Part shown: in pieces, positions 1-11,424 of the stretch
How the letters are laid out: the number at the start of each line of letters is the position of its first letter
How positions within the stretch are numbered: position 1 is the first letter of the stretch
DNA from: Blakeslea trispora
Taxonomy: Eukaryota; Mucoromycota; Mucoromycetes; Mucorales; Choanephoraceae
DNA: 64,000 nt
Reading direction: 5' to 3'
Assembly: GCA_025331445.1 (NCBI GenBank)
Contig: JAIWNE010000132.1
Location: forward strand, 24,620 to 88,619
The notes under the pieces: model-generated
What the model was told of the DNA's origin: nothing
The model's input: the letters and a program-made list of their open reading frames with translations, nothing else
Database searches by the model: none
Program-made: the position numbers and the translations under genes

Positions 1-316
1 GGAGATTACGGTGAGAAAAGCTCCCTCTTACAGAAGTACCAAGGTAGTTACAAAAGACATTTTGACCCTAGTATATGGGAGTAGTTAGAACTAATATGGT
101 ATTATCTTGTAGTGTACTATGTTCTTCGATTACCTTGACGAATGCAGAAGAACGCAGAAAAAGAAGGGTCAATTCGGTTCTGCCAAGAAAAGCCGTATTG
201 AAGTTGTTGATGTTGAAGCCCGTCTGCCTGTCAAGAAGCTTCCCTCTTGGGGTATTAAAGAGAATACCTTACAAGAACAGGAATCAGATTCGTTTTTGGA
301 TCTTTATTGCAAATAA
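1..316 (+). CDS. CACTA accessory gene 1, element A copy (3' end only)
   Basis: Last two exons of the gene-1 protein found complete in element B. The partial exon (1-43) reads EITVRKAPSYRSTK, aligning with EVRLRKTPKYRTEK in B. The intron is 44-112 (GT..AG, branch-like CTAAT near 91). The last exon is 113-316 and starts CTMFFDYLDECRRTQ, matching the CDKFFDELD and CTDFFYKLDE starts in B and C2, with stop TAA at 314-316. The part visible has no break. The 5' portion lies outside the window. It converges with gene 2, whose stop is 23 bp away. Function is unknown. By analogy with plant CACTA elements, which encode a second DNA-binding protein beside the transposase, it may bind element ends, but I see no named domain. 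Confidence 0.6.
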
Positions 317-339
317 AATTTTGTCGTCCTATAAATATT

Positions 340-1051
340 TCATCGAATTTTTCTTGGTAGATGCAAAGCTACTACTATGTTGGCAATGCCTGGATAATAT
401 AAATGCGAAGTAGAATGGATCTTGTGTACAGGAACTATACAAAAAAAGTCATCCTCTTCAAACTGATCAATAAATGGTTGCATGCTGTCATCTGTATAGG
501 ACTGTAAATCCTCTATCCCTTCTCTAGGAAGCTTGAACCATTGTATGAAAGCAAAATAATGATCAAGTTTTTGAGGGGCTTCGCCATTTTCGTCTTCTAA
601 CAGAGGTGCATGCTTGAAAAAAAAATCTAATTGCGCCAGTTTGTAACGTTGTTTCGTCTAGTATGGAGTCTATTTCAGTTCCTTTCTTTTGAAATACATT
701 GACATAAACACCACTGTTACTGCCTGTCAGTTGAGATGAATAATTGTATCCTAAAAGGTCGATGGATTTAAATTTTTGCACATCGTTTGAAGACGTAAAT
801 CCCTCATATGCAAGTGTGTAATAATCCAAAAGACATGCATATTCATTCTCTGAAAGACGACTGTGTTTAGAAGACGCCCATCTGATGAATCTGTAGCTTT
901 CTGGAGGCATTTCTTCATATCCAAAAGGATCGCCGTTGATTGACGAGAATCCAACAAAATCACAAAACATATATGCAGCTGCTTGCGCCTGTTGTTCTTC
1001 ATCTAATTCAGTAATTCTCTGGTCATTGTCTGAGGCTGTAATACTGTTCAT
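340..1051 (-). pseudogene. CACTA accessory gene 2, element A copy (frameshifted)
   Basis: Unknown protein of about 235 residues, conserved in all three large CACTA copies. Shared blocks are an N-terminal acidic/polar segment, then CLLDYYTLAYEG, then KSIDLLGYNYSSQLTGSNSG (in B: KKIDVLGSTYSSRLTGSNVG). The reading frame is lost near position 630. After it the other frame continues with LDHYFAFIQWFKLPREG and IVPVHKI, matching B, and ends in TGA at 342-340. The conserved aromatic core DYFF...HYFAFV.W.KNPR and the terminal SILPVHK block are recognisable across copies. No known domain is recognised. It sits between gene 1 (convergent) and tnp2 (same strand, upstream). Inference: an accessory transposition protein. 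Confidence 0.6.
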
Positions 1052-1527
1052 GTTGTTTGATGGGTTTTTATGTTCTGAAATCCAAAAAGTTTTGTTTTAA
1101 AAATAAAATCGGAAATGAGGAAAAGAGGAAAAAGAATTGTGTTTAAAACACTTGCTCTTTCAACCACCTCTATCTGTAACTTATTTCAGTTCCGTCAGTG
1201 GTGATACAAACCAAATATCTATTGCTTTTTGTTGTCATATTGTAATGAGCATCACTGACATTAAGAAATTTGGAATGACTTGGATTCTGATAAAGATAAT
1301 AAACACAATCATACATGAAGCGCACATTAACATTATGGGTAACGATTACTTTTTTTAAATACTAGGGATTCTTTTTTAAAAGACCCTTTTTTTTGTGTAC
1401 CAAAGAATTTATTTGAAAAAAAAAGAGATACAAGAAAAAGCGGGTGTGGAAAAAAAATAAAAATAAAGGAAAAAAAAGAAATCTAAAGAAAGAAAAGAAG
1501 GTCAGAAACAAGACAAAAAAATGGTAA

Positions 1528-4500
1528 TCAGTTGGAACTGTTGTGTGAAAGAAAATCAAAATCTTCAGAGAAGATGATTGATTGCATTTTTTTCATATAC
1601 GTTTTTTCAAGACCTTGTCGGTGGTTGGTACGGATTCTTTTTACAAACATGTTGTTTCGTTCAAAATTGAACCCCCAGAAGCAAGAAACAGGACCCCACT
1701 TTCGCATTGAGTCGCGAAGATGCAACATGAAATGGAAGTTAGGGGTAACTAAGTCATGAAAGTATAACCTCTCGTACCCCACAGCAAAAGCAAGCAAATA
1801 GTTGTGAACAACTTGTATATCTTGAATAGCTATGCTATCACCTTCCAGGATTTTGAATGCCTTGATCAGATTCATCACCACAGCATATTCATCTTCTTGG
1901 ACCACTCCTTTGAGCACCAAAGAAGCAACACCAACCACAAAGTCCTTAAACTCCACTGCCTTGACATTGTCGTATTTGGGCATATATAGAAGCCAGAACG
2001 ACTTATAATCGGAAATTCAATTAATCATCATCAAAGGTTATTTTGACAGATAATGTCAAAATAACAATAAATCAAATAATGTTCACAAAGTTGGAAAACT
2101 AAAATCATTTCAGATATAACCAGAGGTAATTCTGAAATCAAACATCTAACAAGCATTGGTAAAAAGCGATGATATGATATATAAAGCGTTCAATGTGCCT
2201 AGCTAACACATTGAAAGCATGATCAGATTTATATTCATTGACTCTCTTTTCATCAATACTTGAAATGGCTATATGACATGATACATGTGATAGCAGGATG
2301 GTTGCATAGGCCTTATAATACCAAGGTAGCAGCATCTAACAAAACAAGCAATGATTCTAGAGATTTCATTATAAGAAAAGACTAAATCATTACTTGGATA
2401 AAGATAGTTCTGAGACATAATTACAAAGGGCTTGTCTATCGTTATCACCTAATCTAAACTGATCTAAACATCCAACGAAACAAGTGAACAAGTATGAAAC
2501 AGTTATGCCTGATATATTGAAACACTAATCAAGATTAAAACATATCTTGTCGAGCATAATTATTATCTCTCCAAGATATAAATCAAGTAAACAATATATC
2601 TCCACCTTATTCAAGGCGGGGATGAAATCTGGCTACAGCCATCTTTCAATTAAGGTGACCAGTCATCCTAGTAGGAAAACTGCTCATACAGATAAAATTA
2701 TAACGGAGTGATTGATTGAAACCGAGATAGAAATAATATATAAACACAACATGGACTTGCAGTAGAATTAGTTCCCTCTCTTTCTTTTTAATAAAAAAAT
2801 CGAGTTCCCTCTCATTGAATCTATTTGAGACTGCAAATATCACAGACATTGTGGAACCCATTGTCACCGATCTTATTCGAGAGAGGGCCGCAAGAGTGAT
2901 CTGGGTTGAAGATCATCTTCTTCATCTTCTGTTGGATGACTTCGTACGAAGTCAAGGGTATCATGGCTGAAATGCATCGTTTGGCAATGCCCAAGTACAA
3001 ACAATGCATTGGTTCCAAGGCAACCAAATCGTAGCTAAAGTAAGGTAATTCGTAAAGAATGGAGTACCTTGATCCAGTTGCCTTTTCAACTTCCTTTCTT
3101 CTTACACCAGAGGATGCACGTAACCAATCCTCAGAAGCTTGGCGAGTGGCATCGGGATTTTTTCTGGGCCAACTGTCACAGTTCCAGTTACAGTAGTTAT
3201 GTCTACTGACACCACCAGGAAGAGAAGGAAAAACAAGATCACACAAGTGGCAAGCACGATGACCGTTGTATGACAGGCTACCAATTAGTTTCTTTGTTGC
3301 CGGTAAATCACAACTGATTAAGGAGATGGCTGCTCGGACTTTGTTGTAAACAACTTTGCCATCGAGCAAGGTGACTGGCATATCTACACCTCTCATCAAC
3401 ACCAAGAGCTCATTCACCAAAGGCCGAAGATAGTGATTGATGGCGGTAGTACTAGGCTCACTAAGGCCGGGGATCACACCAACCAAGATCATGTTTTTCT
3501 TTAAATCGCGGCCGTCCTTCATTGGCAGGTTAAGTATGGACATGTAGATACAGCCCACACTGTAACTGTGCTCAAAGGGACTGAACCAATCGATGTTAAG
3601 AGCCAGTTGCAAGTTGTAGTTAGACTCATGGGCAAAGGGAACCGCATCAGTGGGCAAGGCCTTGAAAGTGTTGAACATGCTGGCATCTTGCAAGTCCAAA
3701 TAGTAACCTTCCAGAGTGCGACGGTGTTTTCACTGGGCAAGTTGGTCAGCAAAACCTCGTCTTCTAAAGAATTTTTTGAGAGTAGCCTCGACAGAGCAGT
3801 AGGCATACTCCATCTGAACAGACAAAGTTGCAGGAACACGGTTGTTCAACGCCAAAAGACTCCCAGTACAGTAGAAGGAGGCGTGCGTGGGATGAATATG
3901 GCATTGGCCATGGGCTTGTCACAGATGACTGCACCATCCGTTTTTTCATGCAAAGCATGACACTTTGGACAAACAACATAAGCCTTGACACCCTCCGTAC
4001 TACCATTGAGTAGAGCAGTACGATTCAAGAAGGTAGGCACACGCTTAGGGAAACGGAAGGAGTCGCCAGTTTCCTCCATGACTTGATTCAAGCATTCCAT
4101 AACATACTCAGTGCCTTCGTGAGTGGTGTACTTGTTGTGAAGCTTGACAACCATAGCAAAGAGAATCTTAGCTGCTGCTGAAGAGAGAACTTTGCCTATA
4201 ATAGACATGATTTAAAAGAATTGTTAAGTTGAAATATCAAAAAGGTTTATTTATTAAAATTTACTTGAAGCAAAAGTGTTGGCGAGTTGATCGACTTCGT
4301 CGATTTCAACAACTTCGGTAGTCACCTCCTCAGGCTCAAAAACAGAGGTAGCAACTTCAGGCCATTCTTCATCTTCACCTGTGGCCATGATGCTGAAGTC
4401 CTCTTCCATGAATTCATCATCTACGTAGCAAAATAATTAGCATTGAGTTCCTCAGTTATTTGTTTTTTTTTATTACCATCAGCATCCATTAATTCGATGT

Positions 4501-4757
4501 CATTGTTGACATCTTGCTCAGACAAGCCAGCCATGTCAAAAAATTGCTCATCTAAAAAACCAATAGCGTTACCATACATGTTTCATTCTTATTCCATAAA
4601 ATGCTTTACCATTCATGGCAGCCCACTCATTGAAGGCAACGCCTCCAAACAAATTGTTTGCCTTGTGATACTAAACGGTATACTGAGGCAACCATCCTTC
4701 TTCGTCAGGAAAGTTGAGACATTCATCACAGTAACAGAGGAGAAGAGATCCAGACAT
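1528..4757 (-). pseudogene. tnp2: Tnp2-type CACTA transposase, element A copy (broken, with 874-bp insertion)
   Basis: DDE transposase of the plant/fungal Tnp2 family. Four exons fit: 4757-4610 (Cys-rich LCYCDECLNFPDEEGW), 4551-4477 and 4420-4265 (acidic linker), and 4195 onward. Visible motifs are the zinc motif YVVCPKCHALHEK; NIDWFSPF (first Asp, aligning with DG.NPFG of plant Tnp2); CDLPATKK (second Asp); CHLC (C(2)C); EPMHCLYLG (aligning with the D(2)H motif); then FHFMLHLRDSMRKWG (DUF4218-like). Breaks are an in-frame TAG in exon 1 (after PQYTV), a frameshift near 3850 (after PPSTVLG), a TGA after GFADQLAQ, and the insertion at 1971-2844. Removing the insertion and one copy of its duplication restores ...GFHNVKAVEFKDF, as in B. 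The family is certain. The copy is inactive as read. Confidence 0.85.
1963..2852. mobile_element. 874-bp insertion with 8-bp target duplication inside tnp2 of element A
   Basis: The tnp2 frame is interrupted between GFHN and VKAVEFKDF. The bases GACATTGT occur at 1963-1970 and again at 2845-2852, flanking 874 bp (1971-2844) of AT-rich DNA without a coding gene. Excising the insert plus one repeat rejoins the frame exactly, so this is an insertion rather than an intron; the ends also lack GT..AG. An 8-bp duplication is typical of hAT and a few other DNA transposons. The termini (CGTATTTGGGCA at one end, TGTGATATTTGCAG on the reverse of the other) share only TATTTG, so no clear terminal inverted repeat supports a superfamily. 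A 12-bp-stem hairpin (GTTATTTTGACA and its complement) lies at about 2038-2066. Confidence 0.6.
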
Positions 4758-5298
4758 AATTGATATACTTTTTTGTTAAATTTAGGTAGAAAGAGCATTC
4801 GATTAATCTGTCAACATATTATTATATACAGGTTTGAGATTTTCTTACTCAACAGGTACACAATTACTATAATCGGCTATCAGATATCATCTGACAAGAA
4901 CAATAAATTCATTATCAGACTTGATTATAACCCCTTTTGTCTTAAATGTGCTAAACATCGCTTCAAATCCATTTTTCTTCCACAATTTAACACATGCAAT
5001 TTCCTCACCATTGTTGCATTCATTTGAGAGGAAACTTCATGTTGTTTGGCTAAAGGAGAATAATGTTTTGCTGATAAATACGTATCGCTGATCCCCAATT
5101 TTTTTAACAAAAAAAGAAATCTGTTACACCCGCTTTTTTTCAAATTACTTTTTACATCTCATATAATATCGTATCATCCACTTATTTTACCTCAGTTTGA
5201 ATACGGTTTGTTGAGTCTGTATATGACCCTTGGCTAAACAAAAGTTTTTATTTTATTTTACTTTAGTTATCTTTACGCGCAATCTCATTCACCTCAAC

Positions 5299-6176
5299 AT
5301 GCAACCCGAACTCTCAAACACATTCACTAAACACGATGTTGCTGATTACGTTCTCCAGAACATTCCCTGGACAGCTAAACATTTCATTGGGTTTAGACTC
5401 AAGACTGACCAGAAAGTATACGCCAAATGCAAGATTCCCGGCTGTTGCTTTCAGGTCCACTACAACAAGTCTACCAAGAAGGGGCTCTCTTGGATTCTCA
5501 GCAAGAAGCAAAAACCCCATAACCATCCCGAGATCGAACTAATCAACAAGCATGAAGCTGTCACCACACTTTATGCTGCCAAAAAGCGTGTGGTTGTAAG
5601 TCCTTCTTCTGGATACTGTGGGTTCCACGCAATTGCGTATGGAATCTACCATGACAACACCAGACACATGCAGGTCAAAAAAGAAATGATGCTGACTTTT
5701 GAAGAAAACTTGGAGACTTACAAGAAGATGAGGTATGCAGTAAAGTCAGCATATAATGGATATTCTGTTTAATAGAAAGAAATAGGTTTGACGTTGAAAA
5801 GGTAAGAAGCATTCTTTCTTTTGGACTGAACAACAACAATGCTTCCTGTCCTTCACCATTCTGGTATAATGGCATCGAGTGCAGCCAGATTGTTGCTGAC
5901 ACCTATAAGATTGCTGTAACAATCATGGACAGCAACAAGGTCAACAAGCCAACTCTGATGGTGCCAATCTGTGGTGTCATTGAAGAAAGAAAGCCGATTG
6001 TTTTGCAACTCGAGGATTATCATTACAATCTTTTGATTGTAGAAGAGGATTGTGTATATCCACCCATCAATCCAGTATACACAAAGCTTGAAATGAATAT
6101 TAAAAAAATAGAAAAACAAATCAAAGAAACCATCAAAATACAATTTCAACAATTTATTAAAAAAACAAAGAAGTAA
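5299..6176 (+). CDS. Zinc-finger plus OTU-like cysteine protease protein, transposon-type
   Basis: Two exons: 5299-5732 and 5786-6176, with a 53-bp intron (donor GTATGC; acceptor ATAG). The start is the ATG giving MQPELSNTFTKHD. Residues about 25-75 hold a WRKY/GCM1- or FLYWCH-like finger (CKIPGC ... HNH) as found before MULE-type transposase domains. Next comes an OTU-like protease: SSGYCGFHAIAYGIYHDN carries the catalytic-type Cys, and in exon 2 YHYNLLIVE carries the His. The C-terminus is Lys-rich (KKIEKQIKETIK). In transposon relatives a DDE domain normally lies between finger and protease. Here only about 25 residues separate them, so the transposase core is missing. It sits in the right flank of element A, divergent from tnp2. 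It could be cargo, a nested element remnant or a host-recruited gene. Confidence 0.55.
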
Positions 6177-7285
6177 TTGTTATCCAGTAATTATTCTGTA
6201 CTCTTACATTACAGATTGATCATTCTATCACTTTACATTTAATACAAAACATTCAAGTTTAATTGTGTGAGCGAATACTTACTTAATATTCTAAATATTG
6301 GCCAAACGATCCATACAGTACATACTGTATTAACCTGACATGAGTTCACATCATTTATGATACATCTTCTTTTCGCTTCTTTTTGATTTAAATAACAAGT
6401 GCTATCCTGAATATTATACTCAATTTCAGAAAAAAAGTTGCAAAAAAAAGGTCTCTTTAAAAGAATAAAAATGATCCTATGTCATAGAATAAAAAAAGTT
6501 GCAAAAAAAATATCTCCTTCAGAAAATAAAAAATCAGTGCTAGAAAAAAAGTTGCAAAAAAAAACCTTCAGAAAAATCGGGAAATCAAATTCGATACTTT
6601 CAAAAATAAAAAATCAGTACTAGAAAAAAAAAGTTGCAAAAAAAAACCCCCCTCATTAAGAATCAACCAAAAAAAAAGTTGCTCAAAATGGACACCTCGT
6701 ATTGAAAGTATAACTAAGACAGATTCGCTGCTTTTTCAGAAAAAAAAAATAGTCAAAAGCTATTATTATTTTATGAAAGATTGTTTATCTATTACTTTTT
6801 GCTTTTCCGATCATTTTGATACCAAAAAAAGCGATGTTGAGGTGCTTGGAAAGGTACATCTTCAATTTTATTGCAAATATGCCCTCTTGCATTCAAACAA
6901 CGACAAGAAATATGTAACCTGGAAAGCAATCTCACTCAATTTACAGCCTATTCGACTTAGAAAAAAAAATAAAAAAATAAATCCAAGTCATTTCAAGAAA
7001 AATGGCGGAAATCGAATTTTTAATAAAATGGTTAAAAAAGGCTGTAAACACAAAATCGTCAAGTTATGAAAGATTTTGTAAGGAATCACAACATCCAATT
7101 CAACAAACATAAAGTACATTTATCCAAGAGTCATCCTAGAAAGTTTTATCCACAATGAACGTGTTTTCGTAGAGAAAATAAGATTTTTAAATTAAGCAGT
7201 AAAAATTCATCAGTCTCACCACCGTCTCATCAACATAAAAAAAATGTGGATGAGACGGCAGGCAATTTCAATTGATTGTAGTGTT
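6177..7285. repeat. A-rich tandem region and subterminal zone at the right end of element A
   Basis: From about 6425 to 6680 the unit (A)nAGTTGC(A)n recurs at least six times, interspersed with TTCAGAAAA and AAAATC stretches. The region 6720-7075 has an open frame of 98 codons with Lys/Asn-rich composition that I do not trust as a gene. At 7209-7265 the words GTCTCACC, GTCTCATC and the inverse GATGAGACGG form inverted pairs just inside the TAGTG terminus (7279-7283). This is the subterminal repeat zone expected of a CACTA end. Confidence 0.5.
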
Positions 7286-7560
7286 CACTACGGGTAAAAG
7301 CTTGTCTGTTTTATATCTGAAAAACTCTGTTTGGGGTATTTAACCGACTTTGTCGGTTAACGACAGAAAAAGACAAAACACAGACTAATCGGTTTAAGGG
7401 TTTATTAGGTCTTTAACTGACAATTTTTTCGCTGCTTAAAAATTGTCGGTTAAAGGGTGTTTTAGACTTTTAACTGACAGGAAATTTATGCCCGTTAAAG
7501 GGTGTTTCAGGCTTTTAACTGACAGATAATGCATGTCGGTTAAAGGGCAATCCTTTGATA
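7286..7560. repeat. Subterminal repeats of element B (GTCGGTTAAAG word)
   Basis: Inside the left CACTA end, the word GTCGGTTAAAGGG and its inverse TTTAACTGACA recur about four times in inverted pairs, separated by short element-specific linkers (for example CTTTAACTGACA ... TGTCGGTTAAAGGG). The right end (17440-17482) uses the same word once in each orientation: AACCGTCATAAAACCGAC and GTCGGTTAAAGG. Subterminal repeats are the binding sites for the accessory protein in plant CACTA elements. That these are binding sites here is inference. Confidence 0.75.
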
Positions 7561-8730
7561 TTATTTGCTTTCTTGATTAAAATACCCTTAATACCATTGG
7601 TTTAAAGAGACCTCTTGTACTTCCTTCAGTCTTTACATTCCTTTACTCCCATAGGATCTCTCACGTTACATTATTACACAATTTTTTCAATTACACTCCT
7701 TTGCTATTTGACCTTAGTTTAAAGATGTGTGCTCTACTTGGCAGTTGTTGCTTTTCTTTATTGGCTAGTATGCTTTCGTTACTACTCTTTTCGTACTCGG
7801 TTAAAATATATTACGGAAGGCTTTTTTAAATTCTTTTATATAATTGGTTTATTCATAATCAATTATTACTATATACAATCTATCTATAGGATTTGTGTCC
7901 ATATATTATTGGCTAATCCAATGCTCAATATACCGGGTCCCCCGTACTCATTTGTACCTCTTTACCTAGCCTTGGGTATTGCAGTATTCATATTTTGTGC
8001 TTACCTTTAGAACCGTTGTTTTCAGAGCTATACGTTTATTATTCAGTCAGGGAACCAGAATAAGATAGAAGCAGTTTGTATCTCTTCTTGAGGCCATTAG
8101 ACGATCTTTGTAAAAGAAAAAGAACTACAGTGAAATAAAAAGAAAGGGTTATTAGAATCGATTGCAAACGCAAATGTTAGAAATCATTTACCTTTTCATT
8201 ATGATAAACATCAGCCTTCGCAGTAAGAGTCAATCAGATAGAACATCTACAAAATACATCAAATGCAAAATTAGATCGAGCTTATTCAGTTACATCTTAT
8301 TTTTTTATGTTTACTTACAATTTGAGAGTATCAAAGGATTTGGGCTTTCTTTACACATACTTTAAGAAGGGCAAGGTAACTAGTTATGACTATCAAAAGA
8401 AAAGCGTTAGCTTCGTTTCAATGAGAAGATTCTATCATTTACCTTTTTGCGAAAAGTAACAACAACGAGAACTTGATACTTGCACGGTGATACTATACAG
8501 TAATTCATATTAATAATTGTTTTCTTTTTTATTTTTTAGTAATAGATACATACCATGAACCACTCATAAATAGTTTAAAGAAAGAACGAAAGGAAAAAGA
8601 AACTAAAAAATTTTAATTGGTTTTTAACGATTTAAATGTCTTGTCCTGAGCCACTTGGTGTTTAAACCATGTTTCATTCAAATTCCGATTATGTCAAATC
8701 AATTCAAATCAAAGTATCTAATGCTGACAG

Positions 8731-8737
8731 TATAAAA
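8731..8737 (+). promoter_or_regulatory. TATA box of gene 1 (element B)
   Basis: TATAAAA lies 62 bp before the ATG at 8799. The homologous gene in C2 has TATAAAG at a similar distance, so the element carries its own polymerase II promoter. Confidence 0.6.
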
Positions 8738-8798
8738 GGCTTCGTGCCTAATTTCATTTTGTTAATTGTCTTTATCATCATTTTTATATAATTCAAAC

Positions 8799-9924
8799 AT
8801 GTTTCACACTACCACTTCCAACAACACCAACACTAACGCCGTTGCTGTTCCCATTCCTGTACCTAACGCTGTCAGCATCAGCGGTACTGTCTCTACTCCT
8901 CGTCAGAACAATACGGCCATCAACAGAGAAGTACAAGAGTTGAAGCGAGCCCTTGCTAATACCAATCAGCAGCTTCAAAGTGTCGAGGCCAAGAACAACC
9001 AGCTATCTCGCCAGCTGAGTGACTTGAATGAGAAATTTACTACCAACTCGACTGCCAATAATAACAAGTCTCGATTCCCTGGCACTAAAGACGATTTAAA
9101 GATACTCCGTGTTAGTACTATTCATAATCTATTCTTTCGGCTTTACTCATCGTTTCTATTTAGTGTCTTATAATCGATATTGAAAGAGAACAGCTCGGCG
9201 AAGATGGCTGGAGACTAGATGAGACACTAATCAATGGTCCTTACAATGGACAAAAAGTGAAGACAATCATCAGCAATTTTGAGGTACATCACACGTACTT
9301 TATTATTCTTCGTGATAAAGTCTGGAGCTCTACAGACAGAGCAAACTTTGTCAAGTATGTCCTTGGCAAACGCTTCAACCGCCTTCGTGACGAAAAAAAG
9401 AAGAAGGATTTGCCAGAAGAAGCTAGAGAAGAAATCCAAAGAAAGAATAGTTATGCGACTCGCAAATCACAAGTAAGATATTTTGATTACAAGTTCTCAT
9501 GTTTCGCAATCTCTAACAACAATATTTCGATAAACAGATCTTGAAGAGAAGAAGGAACACGTACAGCAATTTCAAGCATCGTCTTCAAGGTTACTATGGA
9601 ACGGATGCCGAGTGCACTTCAGTACTCGTTCCAGAAATGATTTCAGACCAAGAGGATGAGTTAGATGCTGATGGTGAAGAAGTAAGATTAAGAAAGACTC
9701 CAAAATACAGAACAGAAAAGGTTAGTAGACTACAACAAACTATTGTGAATAAAATAATTAATTTGCTTAAATAGTGTGACAAGTTTTTTGATGAGTTGGA
9801 TGCAATTCGCAACGCCAACACAAAAGCCAGAAACCGTCGATTTATACCTACCAAGATTGGTTCAAGAATTCGGAAGGAATCACACACCATTACTTCCGAA
9901 ACACTTGCTGCTTTGCCAACATGA
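8799..9924 (+). CDS. CACTA accessory gene 1, element B copy (open, four exons)
   Basis: Exons 8799-9110, 9164-9472, 9538-9720 and 9775-9924, all with GT..AG introns of 53-65 bp. The ATG chosen gives MFHTTTSNN. Residues 1-45 are Asn/Thr-rich. A coiled coil with heptad Leu follows (INREVQELKRALANTNQQLQ onward). Exon 2 holds LDETLINGPYNG and VKYVLGKRFNRLRDEKKKK. Exon 3 holds RRRNTYSNFKHRL and an acidic SDQEDELDADGEE block. The last exon is basic (RNANTKARNRRFIPTK). The same order occurs in C2. This is the only copy of the three that is fully visible and open throughout. It ends 81 bp from convergent gene 2. No database domain is recognised. The coiled coil plus basic patches suggest a multimeric nucleic-acid-binding protein (inference), comparable in role to TNPA of plant En/Spm. 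Confidence 0.75.
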
Positions 9925-10721
9925 GCTATTGATAATAATTCTGTTTAAGCCTTTTCTTAAATCTGTTGTAATAAATACTTTGTAAAAAAAATCATCCTTT
10001 GTTTGTTACATAATTTTATTTGGTAAATCAACAACGACAGTGATATCTGTGAAAGGTGTACTCAACATGTGAACTAGTGAATTCATTTTTTGTACTGGCA
10101 AAATTGAATAAGAACTAACATTTTCGTATTCACACCGAAAAGGACGCATATAAGGTCCAGTGTACTGAGATAAATCTTCTTTACCGGTACGAGGATTCTT
10201 GAACCGGTGGACAAAAGCAAAGTAGTGGTTCAAGTAGCATGTTTTGCCATTGCTATCAGCAAACTGTGCCTGATGACAAAAAAAGTAATCGACTGATCTA
10301 GCACGGAGATGCTCGGTAGTGTCTGTTATATTGACACCTTCCAAATCATCGTTTTCGAAATCATCCTGGCGAAAGGCATTGAAATCGATGCCAACATTGC
10401 TTCCTGTTAGTCTAGAACTGTAAGTGGATCCAAGCACATCAATCTTTTTTAATTTTTTAACATTGTTGATAACGACAATCGGTGTACTGTATTGTCTTCC
10501 GTAATATTCAGCCAAACATTGAAAGTGTTCTGGTTTCAAGGGATCTTAGGGGGCCTGTGCACACTGGTAATTTTTTGTGCTTGTATGATAGAGATAAGTG
10601 TTAAAAGTATTGTGAAACAACTCTGCCACTTTAGGAAGGTCTAGTTCTCGAGATAATCAACATCTTGTAAAAGTCACGTGACTAAATTAGGCTAAATTAA
10701 TTTGTAATTTTTCTTAATATT

Positions 10722-10797
10722 TAAATTATCTGTAGTATTATTGGTAGATCGTCAGTACGTAAGACGAAAGGTCGCCTGTTCGACTCTTACTCTTTGC
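10722..10797 (+). other. tRNA-like stretch near the left end of Merlin (degenerate)
   Basis: GGTAGATCGTCAG resembles a tRNA D-arm/box A. TGTTCGACTC downstream is close to the box B consensus GGTTCGANTC. A CGTC/GACG stem with a loop lies between. The T stem and acceptor stem do not pair well, so this is a degenerate tRNA relic or chance. It lies about 190 bp inside the element end. Confidence 0.25.
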
Positions 10798-11353
10798 AAA
10801 AAAAAATTTGAGAATTTTAAAAAAAATACCTTTGCATCTGTCGAAGGGCATGAGCTGGTCACATAAGTCAAATGAGAGCTATCAAATTCACTTGGAGAAG
10901 GAAATAAATAGATAATGATGGACCGATTAGACTAAAAGGTTTAAGTGATGAGCATCAGGTTTCCAACATGAAATATAAAAATAAAGTGATGCATAAAGAA
11001 AAACAATTAACTGATGGGTACAATGATTTTAATTACAAGAAAAGGATAACAATTACACGGGAATAAGAATGTCAAACATGTCAAAACACAATAAGGCTTA
11101 AAGAAATTAAGAAAAATAATAATAAATTGCTATGAATTTTCCAAACCTGACATCACCTATTACTTTAAATTCGATGATGACGTCTACACAGTTGACGTCA
11201 ACGGCTTACTGACGTATTCTACTTTTATTATGTCACAAAAAATTTCTATGAGTCATCAATTAAAAGTCACATTGATCACTAATTACTTGAAATGTGACCG
11301 CTCAATAGAAAATTTTGGACTGCCTTTTTATAAATTTTATTCTCAGAAAATAG

Positions 11354-11361
11354 TATAAATA
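11354..11361 (+). promoter_or_regulatory. TATA box of the Merlin transposase gene
   Basis: TATAAATA lies 71 bp before the ATG at 11425 and is followed by a T/C-rich leader. Confidence 0.6.
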
Positions 11362-11424
11362 GGAGAGTTTTTTCTTTTCTTTTTCTTTTCTTTATCTCTT
11401 TCTCATTATATTCTATTTTTTCAA

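Larger units (their letters stand above)
1..7283 (-). mobile_element. CACTA (En/Spm-type) element A, left end outside the window
   Basis: Large DNA transposon with the same three-gene layout as elements B and C2: gene 1 (+, only its 3' end here), gene 2 (-) and tnp2 (-). The right terminus reads TAGTG at 7279-7283, the reverse of CACTA. It is preceded by a subterminal inverted pair of a GTCTCATC-type word (7209-7265). Two bases later element B begins, and B's 3-bp target duplication includes the last G of A. The right flank beyond tnp2 (about 2.5 kb) is longer than in B (0.8 kb) or C2 (1.3 kb) and holds an OTU-protease gene, so it may contain further nested DNA. That 7283 is the end of the same element as tnp2 is inferred from position. 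All three genes lie in A's interior, and gene 2 and tnp2 are broken. Confidence 0.7.

Noticed and set aside
1971..2844. The 874-bp interruption of tnp2 as a long intron
   Set aside because: Its borders lack GT..AG and are an exact 8-bp direct repeat; other introns in the gene are under 130 bp.
7729..8365. Hydrophobic frames in the left flank of element B
   Set aside because: They lie in noncoding flank homologous to C1 and C2, where the frames are not kept.
9285..9342. An extra intron in gene 1 of element B (GTACAT..AAAG)
   Set aside because: Reading straight through keeps alignment and length with the C2 copy.
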